64,000 nt of DNA from Streptomyces sp. NBC_00443. GTDB lineage: Bacteria > Actinomycetota > Actinomycetes > Streptomycetales > Streptomycetaceae. The notes below the pieces were generated by a model. It ran no database searches. It had not been told where the DNA came from and worked only from the letters and a program-made list of their open reading frames with translations. A program made the position numbers and the translations under genes. Of this stretch, positions 36,578-45,732 are shown in pieces. Positions within the stretch are counted from its first letter, which is position 1, and each line of letters starts with the position of its first letter. The stretch is from assembly GCF_036014175.1 (NCBI RefSeq), contig NZ_CP107917.1, forward strand, positions 3,596,001 through 3,660,000, written 5' to 3'.

Positions 36578-36687
36578 GTTCGGGCCCCCTCTCACCCGGT
36601 CGGAGCGTGACGCCGCCCGGAACCCTTCGTTGGTACCGGTGTCCGTGCCAGCCAGGGGCGGGCCCGAAAGAACCACGCGTGGCTCGC

Positions 36688-36778
36688 TGGAGCGATGTGG
36701 CGTACGGATCGTCCCGTACGCCGTGGGACCTCGCTCCATGAAAGTGACCGGACAGCAGGGGACAGCAGCCCGGTCACT
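36688..36778 (+). other. Tandem nested hairpins downstream of chorismate mutase
   Basis: Outer stem TGGAGCGA (36688-36695) with TCGCTCCA (36731-36738) encloses a perfect 9-bp stem GGCGTACGG (36699-36707) with CCGTACGCC (36714-36722). A second element follows: AGTGACCGG (36743-36751) with CCGGTCACT (36770-36778). More elaborate than a simple terminator; may be a structured RNA or a terminator pair. Confidence 0.5.
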
Positions 36779-37046
36779 CAAGAGAACGGTCGGCTCCGGG
36801 GACGCCCGGGGCCGGCCGGCGGAAAGGGCAGGACGGAGTAACGCCGGGATCGAGCGGTTGCGGTGGCCGAGCCCGTCCAGCACGATGCGTAGAAAGCTCC
36901 AAGTCCTTCCGTGGACACCTGCAACCCCCTCGGCCCGGCCGTGCGCTGACGCACTGCCAGATGCCGAGGCCCACAGGACCAGCGGCGCACTCCCCCGGCG
37001 CCGCTCCCCAGGCACCGACGCTGCCCTGACGTCGGTGCTGACGAAA
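36779..37046. other. Non-coding stretch, no gene seen
   Basis: Continues the 700-base gap between chorismate mutase and the LAETG gene. Open frames here lack ribosome sites and normal codon bias. No tRNA T-loop signature was found. Confidence 0.4.
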
Positions 37047-37081
37047 GAAGGGCCCCGCGGCTCCGTCCCGCGGGGCCCTTC
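37047..37081. terminator. Bidirectional terminator
   Basis: 14-bp perfect stem GAAGGGCCCCGCGG (37047-37060) with 37068-37081, loop CTCCGTC, with A-rich (left) and TTCTCAT (right) flanks. It ends transcription entering from the chorismate mutase side. Confidence 0.75.
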
Positions 37082-37108
37082 TCATGCCCGTCTCGGGACG
37101 CCCCCCGA

Positions 37109-37124
37109 CATGATGCAGATCATG
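37109..37124. promoter_or_regulatory. Palindrome CATGAT-GCAG-ATCATG upstream of LAETG gene
   Basis: 6-4-6 perfect inverted repeat in a locally AT-rich stretch (37109-37160) that should contain the promoter of the LAETG surface-protein gene. Possible operator for an unknown regulator. Confidence 0.35.
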
Positions 37125-37286
37125 TGACGCAGGCCACATAAGAAATTTGTTAATGACAGTGCAACCATTCACAGCCGTCACTGATCAAACCGTGCGTACC
37201 AAGGGCCACTCCCGCGCCCCACACGCGGAGGCCTCCCTGTATGCGCGTGCTGCGACATCGCAGCACTCCGGACTTTCGAGGTCTTC

Positions 37287-38333
37287 ATGAAGCTTCGCCG
37301 TGCCCTGGCCGCTGCGGCCGCGACGGCAGTCATAGCGCCGATCGCACTGCTGTCCGCGCCGGCCGCGTTTGCCACGGACGACACTGCGACGCCGACGGCG
37401 TCGGAGAGCACGCCGGCCGCCGAGGAAAGCACCCCCGCGGCCGAGGAGAGCACGCCGGCCGCCGAGGAGTCGACCCCGGCCGCCGAGGAAAGCACCCCCG
37501 CCGCGGAGGAGAGCACCCCCGCCGCCGAGGAGAGCACGCCGGCCGCCGAGGAGTCGACCCCGGCCGCCGAGGAAAGCACGCCGGCCCCGGAGGAGAGCAC
37601 CCCCGGGGACGACGAGTCCTGGAACCCGTACGAGGACTGCGAGACCTTCGACCTCGACGACAACCTCAAGGCCGAGATCTCCGGCCTGCCGAGCAAGATC
37701 GTCGCGGGTTCGGGCTGGCACAACTTCGAGTTCGTCGCCACGAACAACTCCGACAAGGACCTGGCGAACGTCTGGATGGAGGCGTTCACCGAGTACGCGG
37801 AGGAGACCGAGGAGTCGCTGTACCTGGACATGGCCGAGATCCAGGTCAAGCAGGACGGCAAGTGGACCAGCAGCTACCAGGACTTCTACAAGGACGAGGA
37901 CGGCGAGGTCGTCTTCACCGGCAGCTTCGTCGCCTCCCTGGACAAGCTGGAGGCGAACTCCTCCTCCACGCTTGACCTGCGCGTGCGCGTGAAGTCGTCC
38001 GCCCCGGCCGGTTCGTCCTTCGCCCTGAGCCAGGCGATCTACGCGGGCGACGACGCCGCGTGCTACGGCAACGGTGAGTTCTACGAGTTCACCGTGCTCG
38101 CCGCGGGCACGAAGCCGGGTGACGTCGACCCCGCCAAGCCGACCGGTGAGAAGCCCTCGGGCGTCGACGGCAAGAAGCCGCAGGGCGAGGTCGAGGAGGT
38201 CACCGGCAACCTCGCCGAGACCGGTGCCGACTCGAACCTCCCGGTCATCGGCACCATCGGTGGCGTCGCCATCCTCGCCGGTGCGGGCGTCGTGTTCGCC
38301 ATGAAGCGCCGCAAGGTCGGTGCGGAGGCCTAA
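37287..38333 (+). CDS. LAETG-anchored (class E sortase) surface protein
   Basis: 348 aa. Signal peptide (MKLRRALAAAAATAVIAPIA ... PAAFATD), then about ten copies of a 7-residue ESTPAAE repeat (residues 38-110) acting as a wall-spanning stalk. A globular domain follows (about 115-270) with two Cys, one in YEDCETFDL and one in DDAACYGNG, which may form a disulfide. A Lys/Pro/Gly linker leads to the sorting signal LAETG, a hydrophobic helix (LPVIGTIGGVAILAGAGVVF) and the KRRK tail. LAxTG is the motif used by Streptomyces SrtE sortases. GAGG nine bases before ATG sets the start. Confidence 0.93.
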   Translation: MKLRRALAAAAATAVIAPIALLSAPAAFATDDTATPTASESTPAAEESTPAAEESTPAAEESTPAAEESTPAAEESTPAAEESTPAAEESTPAAEESTPAPEESTPGDDESWNPYEDCETFDLDDNLKAEISGLPSKIVAGSGWHNFEFVATNNSDKDLANVWMEAFTEYAEETEESLYLDMAEIQVKQDGKWTSSYQDFYKDEDGEVVFTGSFVASLDKLEANSSSTLDLRVRVKSSAPAGSSFALSQAIYAGDDAACYGNGEFYEFTVLAAGTKPGDVDPAKPTGEKPSGVDGKKPQGEVEEVTGNLAETGADSNLPVIGTIGGVAILAGAGVVFAMKRRKVGAEA

Positions 38334-38359
38334 GTCTCACCGGAGCTCTACGCAAGACG

Positions 38360-38399
38360 GAGAAGGACCTGCGCTCGGAGGGGGGCGCAGGTCCTTCTC
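38360..38399. terminator. Bidirectional terminator
   Basis: 15-bp stem: GAGAAGGACCTGCGC (38360-38374) with its complement at 38385-38399, loop of 10. It lies between two convergent genes (LAETG protein and GMC oxidoreductase) and serves both. Confidence 0.8.
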
Positions 38400-38425
38400 T
38401 GTTGTCGGTGTCGCGTCGCCGGGCG

Positions 38426-40234
38426 TTACTTCTTCGGCGGCACCGTCGGCATCCCGAGGAACGGCAGCTTCAGGGCCCCGAAGGCCTCCGCCGGGACCAC
38501 CGGGGACTTCGGCTCGATGGGCTTGAGGCGTTCGTACGCCGCGCCCTGCGCCGGGCGCTGATCCGCCTCGTCCTTGTTGGGCCAGTGCGACATCGCCCGC
38601 TCGGCCTGCGCGGTGATCGTCAGGGACGGGTTGACGCCGAGGTTGGCGGACACCGCCGCTCCGTCGACGACCGAGATACCGGGGTGGCCGTACAGACGGT
38701 GATACGGGTCGAGTACGCCGGTCTCGGGCGAGTCGCCGATCGGGCAGCCGCCGAGGAAGTGGGCGGTGAGGGGGGTGCCCATCAGCTCGCCGACGTTGGA
38801 GCCGGCGAAGCCGTTGATGTCGGCCGCGATCACCGAGGCGGCCTCCGAGGCGGCCTTGATCTGCTTGGGGTTGGGGGCGCCGTGGCCCTGGCGGGCGGTC
38901 AGCAGGCCCTTGCCCACGCCGTCCGACTTCAGATACGTCGTCAGCGAGTTGTCCAGCGACTGCATCACCAGGCCGATGATGGTCCGCTCCGACCAGCGGC
39001 GGTTGGACAGGGAGCGCAGGACGAGGATGGGGTGGCGGGCCGCGTTCGCCAGCCAGGCGCCGGCCCGCGAACGGCCGTCCACGTAGGGCACTTGCAGGAT
39101 CGACAGGCCGCCCATCGAGTTGGAGCCCCTGCCGTAGCGGACCGGCTCGATGTGGGTGTTCTCGTCGGGGTGGATCGAGGAGGTGATGGCGACTCCGCGC
39201 GTGAAGTCGACCTTCGGCTGCCCCGTCGCCTTGCGGTAGCGCCGGTTGTCGGTCTGCGCGCCGACCAGGGCCTCCGAGTTGGTACGGGTCAGCTCGCCCA
39301 GCTTGGCTGAGAGGTGCGGCAGCTGGCCGCCCGCCTTCATCCGGTGCAGCAGGGTCTGGGTGCCGTACGTACCGGCGGCGAGGACCACCTTGCGGGCCTT
39401 GAACAGCCTGCCCTCGCCCTTCTTCCCACGGTCGGTCGGCAGGGTCGCCACCGCGAAGCCGCCCTGTGAGTCGTCCGTGACCGAGACGACCGTCGTCAGG
39501 GGGTGGACCACCGCGCCCGCCTTCTCGGCCAGGTAGAGGTAGTTCTCGTTGAGGGTGTTCTTCGCACCGTGCCGGCAGCCGGTCATGCACTCACCGCACT
39601 CGGTGCACGCCTTGCGCGCCGGTCCCGCCCCGCCGAAGTAGGGGTCCGACACCTCTGTGCCGGGCTCGGCCCGGGACTCCCCCTCGGCGTCCTTGCCGTC
39701 GCCGAAGAACACGCCGACCGGCGCCATGTGGAAGCTGTCGCCGACGCCCATCCGCTCGGCAGCCGCCTTCAGGTGGACGTCCGACGGGGTCATCGTCGGG
39801 TTGATCCGTACGCCGAGCATGCGCTGCGCCTGGTCGTAGTACGGCTTCAACTCCTCCTGCCAGTCGGTGATGTCACGCCACTGGGGGTCGTCGAAGAAGG
39901 CCTTCGGCGGTACGTAGAGGGTGTTGGCGTAGTTCAGTGAGCCGCCGCCGACGCCCGCTCCCGCCAGCACCATGACGTTGCCCAGCAGGTGGATGCGCTG
40001 GATGCCGTACATGCCGAGCTTGGGGGCCCACAGGTAGTTCTTCAGGTCCCAGGAGTTCTTGGGAAGGGTCTCGCGGGTCCAGCGGCGGCCGGCTTCGAGG
40101 ACACCGACGCGGTAGCCCTTCTCCGTCAGGCGCAGCGCCGTTACGGACCCGCCGAACCCCGATCCGACGACGATGACGTCATAGTCGTATCCGGAGCCGT
40201 CGTCCTGATTCTGGGCAGAGTTCTCCTGTGACAC
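38426..40234 (-). CDS. GMC-family FAD oxidoreductase (cholesterol oxidase-like)
   Basis: 602 aa. The FAD-binding Rossmann motif VIVVGSGFGGSVTALRLTEK is near residue 20, and AGAGVGGGSLNYANTL is the GMC flavin loop. A cysteine cluster CTECGECMTGCRHG (about residue 210) is typical of the bacterial cholesterol-oxidase/choline-dehydrogenase-like subgroup and may hold an Fe-S centre or disulfides. The C-terminal VVDGAAVSANLGVNPSLTIT is the conserved FAD/active-site end. The substrate is unknown; an alcohol or sterol is plausible. 79 bases downstream of the aldehyde dehydrogenase, so possibly an operon that oxidises an alcohol to an acid. Confidence 0.9.
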   Translation of the reverse strand: MSQENSAQNQDDGSGYDYDVIVVGSGFGGSVTALRLTEKGYRVGVLEAGRRWTRETLPKNSWDLKNYLWAPKLGMYGIQRIHLLGNVMVLAGAGVGGGSLNYANTLYVPPKAFFDDPQWRDITDWQEELKPYYDQAQRMLGVRINPTMTPSDVHLKAAAERMGVGDSFHMAPVGVFFGDGKDAEGESRAEPGTEVSDPYFGGAGPARKACTECGECMTGCRHGAKNTLNENYLYLAEKAGAVVHPLTTVVSVTDDSQGGFAVATLPTDRGKKGEGRLFKARKVVLAAGTYGTQTLLHRMKAGGQLPHLSAKLGELTRTNSEALVGAQTDNRRYRKATGQPKVDFTRGVAITSSIHPDENTHIEPVRYGRGSNSMGGLSILQVPYVDGRSRAGAWLANAARHPILVLRSLSNRRWSERTIIGLVMQSLDNSLTTYLKSDGVGKGLLTARQGHGAPNPKQIKAASEAASVIAADINGFAGSNVGELMGTPLTAHFLGGCPIGDSPETGVLDPYHRLYGHPGISVVDGAAVSANLGVNPSLTITAQAERAMSHWPNKDEADQRPAQGAAYERLKPIEPKSPVVPAEAFGALKLPFLGMPTVPPKK

Positions 40235-40313
40235 TTGCTCTCCTCATTGAAAGCGGTGAAGCGGCGGTGCGGTCGAGCGGGATCTAGCGGCCTCTTTCGG
40301 CCTCTATCTGCCT

Positions 40314-41927
40314 CTAGCGGAAGCGGAACGCCTTCATCAGCCGCAGGCTCCGGCTCATGAACTGCGCGTACTTCTCGTCGTCCATCCCCAGCGACGGCGC
40401 CATCGGCAGCAGCCGCTGCTGGGCGACCGTCTGGGCCTCCGTGTACTTGAGGATGCCCTCGGAGCCGTGGCGGCGGCCGAGGCCGGAGTCCTTCATGCCG
40501 CCCATGGGCGACTGGACGCTGCCGTACGCGGGGGCATAGCCCTCGTTGACGTTGACCGTGCCGGTGCGCAGGCGGGCGGCGACCGCGCGGCCGCGGCTGC
40601 CGTCCTTCGTCCAGACCGACGAGTTGAGGCCGTACGGCGTGGAGTTGGCGAGTTCGATCGCCTCCTCCTCGGTCTTGAAACGGTAGATGGAGACGACCGG
40701 ACCGAAGGTCTCCTCGGAGCAGACGGCCATCGGCGCCTCGACGCCGTCGAGGATCGTCGGCTCGAAGAAGTACGGGCCGATGTCGGGGCGGGCGGTGCCG
40801 CCGGCGACGAGCTTCGCGCCCTTGGCGACGGCCTCCTCCACATGCCGGGTGACCGTCTCCAGCTGGCGTTCGCCGACCAGGGAGCCCATGTCGGCGCCGT
40901 ACGCGAGGGACTTGCCGAGCCGCATCGCCTTGGTGCGGGCGGCGAAGCGCTCCACGAAGGCGTCGGCGACGGACTCATGGACGTACAGGCGCTCGATGGA
41001 GATGCACAGTTGGCCGGCGGAGGAGAAGCAGGCGCGGAGGGCGCCGGCGGCGGCCTTCTCTACGTCGGCGTCTTCAAGGACCAGCATCGCGTTCTTGCCG
41101 CCGAGTTCGAGCGAGACGCCGACCAGGCGGGCGGCGGCGCCCTGGGCGACCTCGCGGCCGGTGCGGGTGGAGCCGGTGAAGGAGACGTAGTCGGCGTGCT
41201 TGACGACCTCGGGGCCGATGACCGGGCCCTCGCCGAGGACGACCTGGAAGACGTCGGCGGGCAGTCCCGCCTCGATGAGCAGGTCACGGGCCCACAGGGC
41301 CGTCAGGCAGGTCTCGGTGTCGGGCTTCATCACGACCGCGTTGCCCGCGACGAACCCCGGGAGCGCGTCGCCGACCGACAGCTCCAGCGGGTAGTTCCAG
41401 GGCGCGATCTGGCCGACGACACCGCGCGGGTGGCGCAGTTCGGTGACCTTCGTGAGCGTGGGCATGGCGCCCGCGTGCCGCTTCGGCTTCAGATAGGAGG
41501 GTGCCTTACGGCCGTAGTGGCGGGCCGCGACGGCTACGGCCTGCACCTCCTCGTGGGCGTGCAGGCGGGCCTTGCCGGTCTCCAGCTGGATGAGGTCGAG
41601 GACCTCGGCCTGGCGTTCGAGCACCAGGTCGTGGAAGCGGAGCAGGACGGCGGCGCGCTGCCGCACGGGCACCTGCGCCCAGACGGCCTGGGCCTTACGG
41701 GCCGCCTCGAATGCCTTCGCCACGTCCTCGGGCGTGGATTCGGGCAGGTCGGCCAGCTTCTCGCCGGTGAACGGCGTGTGGTTCGCGGTACGGCCGGAGC
41801 CGGCCACGCCCTTGGTGAGCTGGGCCACCAGCTCGGGGGTCACCACGTCGGCGGCGGTACGGGCGCCCTCCGGGGCGGGGGCGAGGGGGTTCGTGCCGGT
41901 CTTGGCCGGGGCCTGCGCGTCCGTCAT
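40314..41927 (-). CDS. gabD2: Succinate-semialdehyde dehydrogenase-like aldehyde dehydrogenase
   Basis: 537 aa NAD(P)-dependent aldehyde dehydrogenase. Catalytic Glu lies in SLELGGKNAML and the nucleophilic Cys in FSSAGQLCISIERLYV; the cofactor loop is FTGSTRTGREV. This sequence type matches the GabD2 group (succinate-semialdehyde to succinate), but substrate assignment is by recall of the group. The start (MTDAQAPAKTG) lies 137 bases after the last kinase gene, separated by a hairpin at 42000-42019. The GMC oxidoreductase follows. Confidence 0.88.
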   Translation of the reverse strand: MTDAQAPAKTGTNPLAPAPEGARTAADVVTPELVAQLTKGVAGSGRTANHTPFTGEKLADLPESTPEDVAKAFEAARKAQAVWAQVPVRQRAAVLLRFHDLVLERQAEVLDLIQLETGKARLHAHEEVQAVAVAARHYGRKAPSYLKPKRHAGAMPTLTKVTELRHPRGVVGQIAPWNYPLELSVGDALPGFVAGNAVVMKPDTETCLTALWARDLLIEAGLPADVFQVVLGEGPVIGPEVVKHADYVSFTGSTRTGREVAQGAAARLVGVSLELGGKNAMLVLEDADVEKAAAGALRACFSSAGQLCISIERLYVHESVADAFVERFAARTKAMRLGKSLAYGADMGSLVGERQLETVTRHVEEAVAKGAKLVAGGTARPDIGPYFFEPTILDGVEAPMAVCSEETFGPVVSIYRFKTEEEAIELANSTPYGLNSSVWTKDGSRGRAVAARLRTGTVNVNEGYAPAYGSVQSPMGGMKDSGLGRRHGSEGILKYTEAQTVAQQRLLPMAPSLGMDDEKYAQFMSRSLRLMKAFRFR

Positions 41928-41999
41928 GAGCCGCAGAGTATGCCGCGACGGAGGCTTTGTGTACCCGTCGGTAACGGGGATTCACCGAGTGCTCACATG

Positions 42000-42019
42000 C
42001 TGCCAGTGTCCACTGGCAG
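42000..42019. terminator. Short hairpin between kinase and gabD2 genes
   Basis: Perfect 9-bp stem CTGCCAGTG (42000-42008) with 42011-42019 and a 2-nt gap, between the kinase stop and the gabD2 start. Likely a terminator of the kinase array. Confidence 0.5.
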
Positions 42020-42064
42020 TAAACGCGCTGATCAGGGCGTTGCGCGGGGACGAGGAGGTGGCGC

Positions 42065-43933
42065 TCAGTCCGCTCCGATCTCAAGTCGGTCACGGGCGCC
42101 CTTGAAGACCGCGGTGCCCTTCTTCTCCGTGGGCGTGCCCTTGGGCATGTCGACGCGCAGCTCGTACATGCGGTCGTCGCCGGTGACCACGAACAGCTGC
42201 ATGACGCGGCTCGGTGACTCCTCCTTGTTGTAGGTGATGTCGGAGAGGACGGCGTCAAAGCCCTTGAAGGTGGTGCGGGTGGACTGGCCACTCGCGTCAT
42301 GGTTGTAGCTGTCCCAGGTGTCGAGCGCGTACTGCGCCTGGTCCAGCAACGGGCGGGGCGACTTGTCCCACCGGGTGAGGCGGACCTGGACGAGGCCGAT
42401 GTCGTAGACGACGAGCCGGGGCTGGTCGGTGGCGCTGCCTTCCCGCGCCGTCTCCTTGTACTCGGCCGGGAGGGAGAGCACGGCGTCCATCTCCTTCTCC
42501 CGGTGCGCGATCCAGGCGCCGACGGTGGGGGTGGAGCTGGGGCGGGGGCGGGGACTCGAGGTGCTCGGCGCCAGGGGGGCCGAGGAGTAGACGGGGTTCA
42601 TCTCCTTCGGGTCGTCGCCCTTGTCGACGAGGAAGGAGGAGGTGGTGAACCAGGTGCCGGCCACGAGGAGGACGCCCAGGACGGCGACGGGAAGGGGGCG
42701 AAGCCAGGAGCGGGCCCTGGGCGCCCCGGGCCTGGAGGGGGTCACGGAGGCGGTTGGCGGTTCGGGCAGTGCTTCCGGGGGCGCGTCCGGGGTTGCTTCG
42801 GACGCCGCTTCAGAGCCTGACAGGCCCTGCTCGCCCGCCGTTTCCGAAGCCTCCGACGCCTCCGACGCCTCCGTCTCGGAAGGTGCCCGTTCGGAAGCCG
42901 AACGTTCGGAGGCCGCACGTTCGGAGGCCGCACGCTCGGAAGCCGCACGTTCGGAGGCCGCACGCTCGGAAGCCGCACGCTCGGAAGCCGCCGCGCCTGA
43001 GAGCCGTACCGTCCCCGCGTCCTCCGTGAACTCCCGCAGCCCCGAGGCGTCCTGGGGCCCCGCCCCCGCAGCACCCACTGCGGGCTCCGGCACCGGCCAC
43101 CCCTGCGCGACCGCCTCCAGCACGGCGCCGACATCCTCCGCGTCAGGGCGCAGCTCGGGATCCTTCACCAGCAGCCGCACGATCAGCGACCCCAGCGGCC
43201 CCGCCTGTTTCGGCTCGGGCGGGTCGCCGGCGAGGATCGCGGCCAGCGTGGACTCCAGGGTCGTACGGCGGAAGGGCGACCAGCCCTCCACGGCGGCGTA
43301 CAGGAGCACCCCCAGCGACCACAGGTCGGAGGCGGGGCCGGCGCCGCGGCCGGACATCCGCTCGGGAGCGATGAACTCCAGGGAGCCGACGAACTCGCCG
43401 CTGACGGTGAGGGATTCCTCGCCCTGGATGTGGGCGATGCCGAAGTCGGTGAGGACGACGCGGCGGTGGGCGCCGAGCAGCACGTTGGCGGGCTTGACGT
43501 CGCGGTGCACGATGCCGACGGCGTGCGCGGCGCGCAGGGCGCCGAGGACGGCGACGCCGATGCGGGCGGCCTCGGCGGCCTCCACCGGGCCGCGCTGGAG
43601 GACCTCGTGCAGGGACTCGCCGCGCACCAGCTCCATGACGATCCAGGGCAGTCCGTCCTCCACGACGACGTCATGGATCGAAACGGCGGCCGGATGGTCG
43701 ACGCGGGCGGCGGCGCGGGCCTCGCGGTACAGACGGTGGGCGGCCCGCTGGTGGCCCGCGTCCTCCCGGTCGCCGGGCAACCTCGGCTGTTTGACGGCGA
43801 CTTCACGGTCCACCAGCTCGTCGAGCGCCCGCCAGACGGTGCCCATACCGCCGGAGCCGATGCGCTCGACCAGGCGGTAACGCCCGCCGATCACACGCCC
43901 CTTGGGGCCGGTGCCGCCCCCGTCACTACTCAT
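42065..43933 (-). CDS. Membrane Ser/Thr protein kinase (array member 1)
   Basis: 622 aa. The kinase domain opens the protein: glycine loop GSGGMGTVW, Lys in REVAVKQPRL, HRDVKPANVLL, DFGIAHI and APE as APERMSG; all catalytic residues are present. The juxtamembrane region is a pentapeptide array AASER (15-bp DNA repeats, about 42880-42995). One membrane helix follows (LPVAVLGVLLVAGTWF), then an extracytoplasmic domain starting MDAVLSLPAEY, related to those of the neighbouring kinases. It may sense an envelope signal. Last gene of the leftward array, 38 bases after the preceding kinase gene. Confidence 0.94.
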   Translation of the reverse strand: MSSDGGGTGPKGRVIGGRYRLVERIGSGGMGTVWRALDELVDREVAVKQPRLPGDREDAGHQRAAHRLYREARAAARVDHPAAVSIHDVVVEDGLPWIVMELVRGESLHEVLQRGPVEAAEAARIGVAVLGALRAAHAVGIVHRDVKPANVLLGAHRRVVLTDFGIAHIQGEESLTVSGEFVGSLEFIAPERMSGRGAGPASDLWSLGVLLYAAVEGWSPFRRTTLESTLAAILAGDPPEPKQAGPLGSLIVRLLVKDPELRPDAEDVGAVLEAVAQGWPVPEPAVGAAGAGPQDASGLREFTEDAGTVRLSGAAASERAASERAASERAASERAASERAASERSASERAPSETEASEASEASETAGEQGLSGSEAASEATPDAPPEALPEPPTASVTPSRPGAPRARSWLRPLPVAVLGVLLVAGTWFTTSSFLVDKGDDPKEMNPVYSSAPLAPSTSSPRPRPSSTPTVGAWIAHREKEMDAVLSLPAEYKETAREGSATDQPRLVVYDIGLVQVRLTRWDKSPRPLLDQAQYALDTWDSYNHDASGQSTRTTFKGFDAVLSDITYNKEESPSRVMQLFVVTGDDRMYELRVDMPKGTPTEKKGTAVFKGARDRLEIGAD

Positions 43934-43971
43934 GCCCCATGCCTACCTTGCGGGGCGGGCCCTTGGCCAGT

Positions 43972-45732
43972 TCAGAGCTTGCCGATGTCCAGGTTGGCGA
44001 TGGTCGTCTGCGCCACCTCGCGTCCGCGGTCGATGAAGTCGCCCTTGCCCGGATAGCTGACCGTCACCTCGTACATGTCGCCCGCCGTGGTCTTGTAGTA
44101 GAAGATCTTCAGCTCTCGGGGGCGCGGGTCCTCGGTGTCGTCGGTGGTGTACTTGACCGTGTTCTCGGCGGACTGCCTGCCCTGGTACGTGGTCTGCTTC
44201 GTGTCGGTCCCGGGGCCTTCGGGCATGGAGAGGTCGTAGCTGCCCTGCTCCTTGAACACCTCGTTGTCGGCGTACATCTCGGCCGCCGCGGAGTTCTTGA
44301 TCTGGTTCGAGGTGTCCTCGGACTTGCGCGCGAGTTTCACACGGATCCAGATGCTGCCGCTCCAGTCGGAATAGGTGACCCAGTTCTTTTCCGTGTCGTC
44401 GGCGTCCGGCCTGGCCACCTGGTAGGCCGCGGGCACCTTCAGGGTCACACCCAGCTTCGGGTGCGCCCGCTGCGCCCAGCCGTCCGGAGTGGACCCCGCG
44501 AACGGATCCGCGATCACCAGATACGCCGCCACCGCCCCCGCGACGACCGCCGCCCCGATTGCGAGCAGCGCCTTGCGCCCCAGCAGGATGCCTCCCTTGG
44601 CGCCCTCCGCGACTCGCACGATCTGCGTCGTCGGGGCCGGAGCCGGCGGGTTCGCCGTCTGCTCCAGCAGCGCACGCGTCTGCGCGGCGTTCGGGCGGCG
44701 GGCCGGGTCCTTCTGGAGCAGGCCATTGATGGCCTCGGCGAGCGGGCCCTGCGCGGAGGCGGGCGGCGCGGGCGTGGCGTTGAGGACCGACTGGAGGGTC
44801 GCCGGGGTGTTGCTGCGGCGGAACGGCGAGACGCCCTCCGTCGCCGCGTACAGGAGGACGCCCAGGGACCACAGGTCGCTCGCCGGTCCCGGCCGCTGGC
44901 CCAGCACCCGCTCCGGCGCGATGTACTCGGGCGAACCGACGAAGCCGCCGGTGTCAGTCAGGTTGGTCTCGCCCTCGATCTGGGCGATGCCGAAGTCGGT
45001 GAGGACGACGCGGTCGTGGCGGCCGAGGAGGACGTTGTCCGGCTTCACGTCGCGGTGCAGGATGCCCGCCGCGTGCGCGGCCTCCAGCGCGCCGAGCACT
45101 TCGAGGCCGATTCTCGCCGCGTCCCGGGCACCGAGCGTGCCCTCCTGCAGCGCGTCGCCCAGCGTACGGCCCTGCACCAGCTCCATCACGATCCACGGCT
45201 GGCCGTCCACGACCGCGACGTCATGCACGTTCACGACCGCCGGGTGGTCGAGCCGGGCCGCGGCGCGGGCCTCGCGGCGCATCCGCTCGAAGGCGTTGGA
45301 ACGTTCGCGATCGGGAAGGTGATCCGGTACGCGCGGCTCCTTGACGGCGACTTCGCGGTCCACCGTCTCGTCCTTGGCCCGCCAGACGGTACCCATCCCG
45401 CCGTGCCCGAGCTTGGCGAGCAGCCGGTAACGGCCGGCTATCAGACGTCCGGTGCCGGGGTCCGGGGTGGGTGGCGTGGCGGGGTGGGCGGGCGCGGCGG
45501 AGGAGGCGGACGGGGCGGGCCCGGCGGGTGCGGGCTGGTGGGGCCCTGGCTGGTGGGGCGCACCCTGCTGCGGTACGGCTTGCTGCGGTCCGCCCTGGGT
45601 CGGCGACGCATACGGGTTGCCCGGGTGAGGAACGGGACCGGGCGAGTTCGGCTGCGGTGGTTGCAGTTCAAAACTTGTCGGCTCGTCGGACCGGTAAGGG
45701 ACTCCCCCGTTGCTGCTCATGCGTCCATCCAT
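43972..45732 (-). CDS. Membrane Ser/Thr protein kinase (array member 2)
   Basis: 586 aa. A Pro/Gln-rich N-terminal tail of about 75 residues precedes the kinase domain: GHGGMGTVW, REVAVKEPRVP, HRDVKPDNVLL, DFGIAQI, APERVLG. A membrane helix (LLAIGAAVVAGAVAAYLVI) and an extracytoplasmic domain (LGVTLKVPAAYQVA and on) follow. By position this may correspond to PkaI of S. coelicolor, which phosphorylates parts of the spore-wall complex; that link is recalled, not proven here. Its 5' end overlaps the open frame of array member 3 by 65 bases. Confidence 0.93.
   Translation of the reverse strand: MDGRMSSNGGVPYRSDEPTSFELQPPQPNSPGPVPHPGNPYASPTQGGPQQAVPQQGAPHQPGPHQPAPAGPAPSASSAAPAHPATPPTPDPGTGRLIAGRYRLLAKLGHGGMGTVWRAKDETVDREVAVKEPRVPDHLPDRERSNAFERMRREARAAARLDHPAVVNVHDVAVVDGQPWIVMELVQGRTLGDALQEGTLGARDAARIGLEVLGALEAAHAAGILHRDVKPDNVLLGRHDRVVLTDFGIAQIEGETNLTDTGGFVGSPEYIAPERVLGQRPGPASDLWSLGVLLYAATEGVSPFRRSNTPATLQSVLNATPAPPASAQGPLAEAINGLLQKDPARRPNAAQTRALLEQTANPPAPAPTTQIVRVAEGAKGGILLGRKALLAIGAAVVAGAVAAYLVIADPFAGSTPDGWAQRAHPKLGVTLKVPAAYQVARPDADDTEKNWVTYSDWSGSIWIRVKLARKSEDTSNQIKNSAAAEMYADNEVFKEQGSYDLSMPEGPGTDTKQTTYQGRQSAENTVKYTTDDTEDPRPRELKIFYYKTTAGDMYEVTVSYPGKGDFIDRGREVAQTTIANLDIGKL

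Noticed and set aside
36630..37127. 165-codon ORF after chorismate mutase
   Set aside because: It crosses hairpins and a terminator and has shadow-like composition.
42880..42995. Regular 15-bp repeats that might suggest an array element
   Set aside because: They encode the in-frame AASER pentapeptides of kinase 1; there are no spacers, so not CRISPR.
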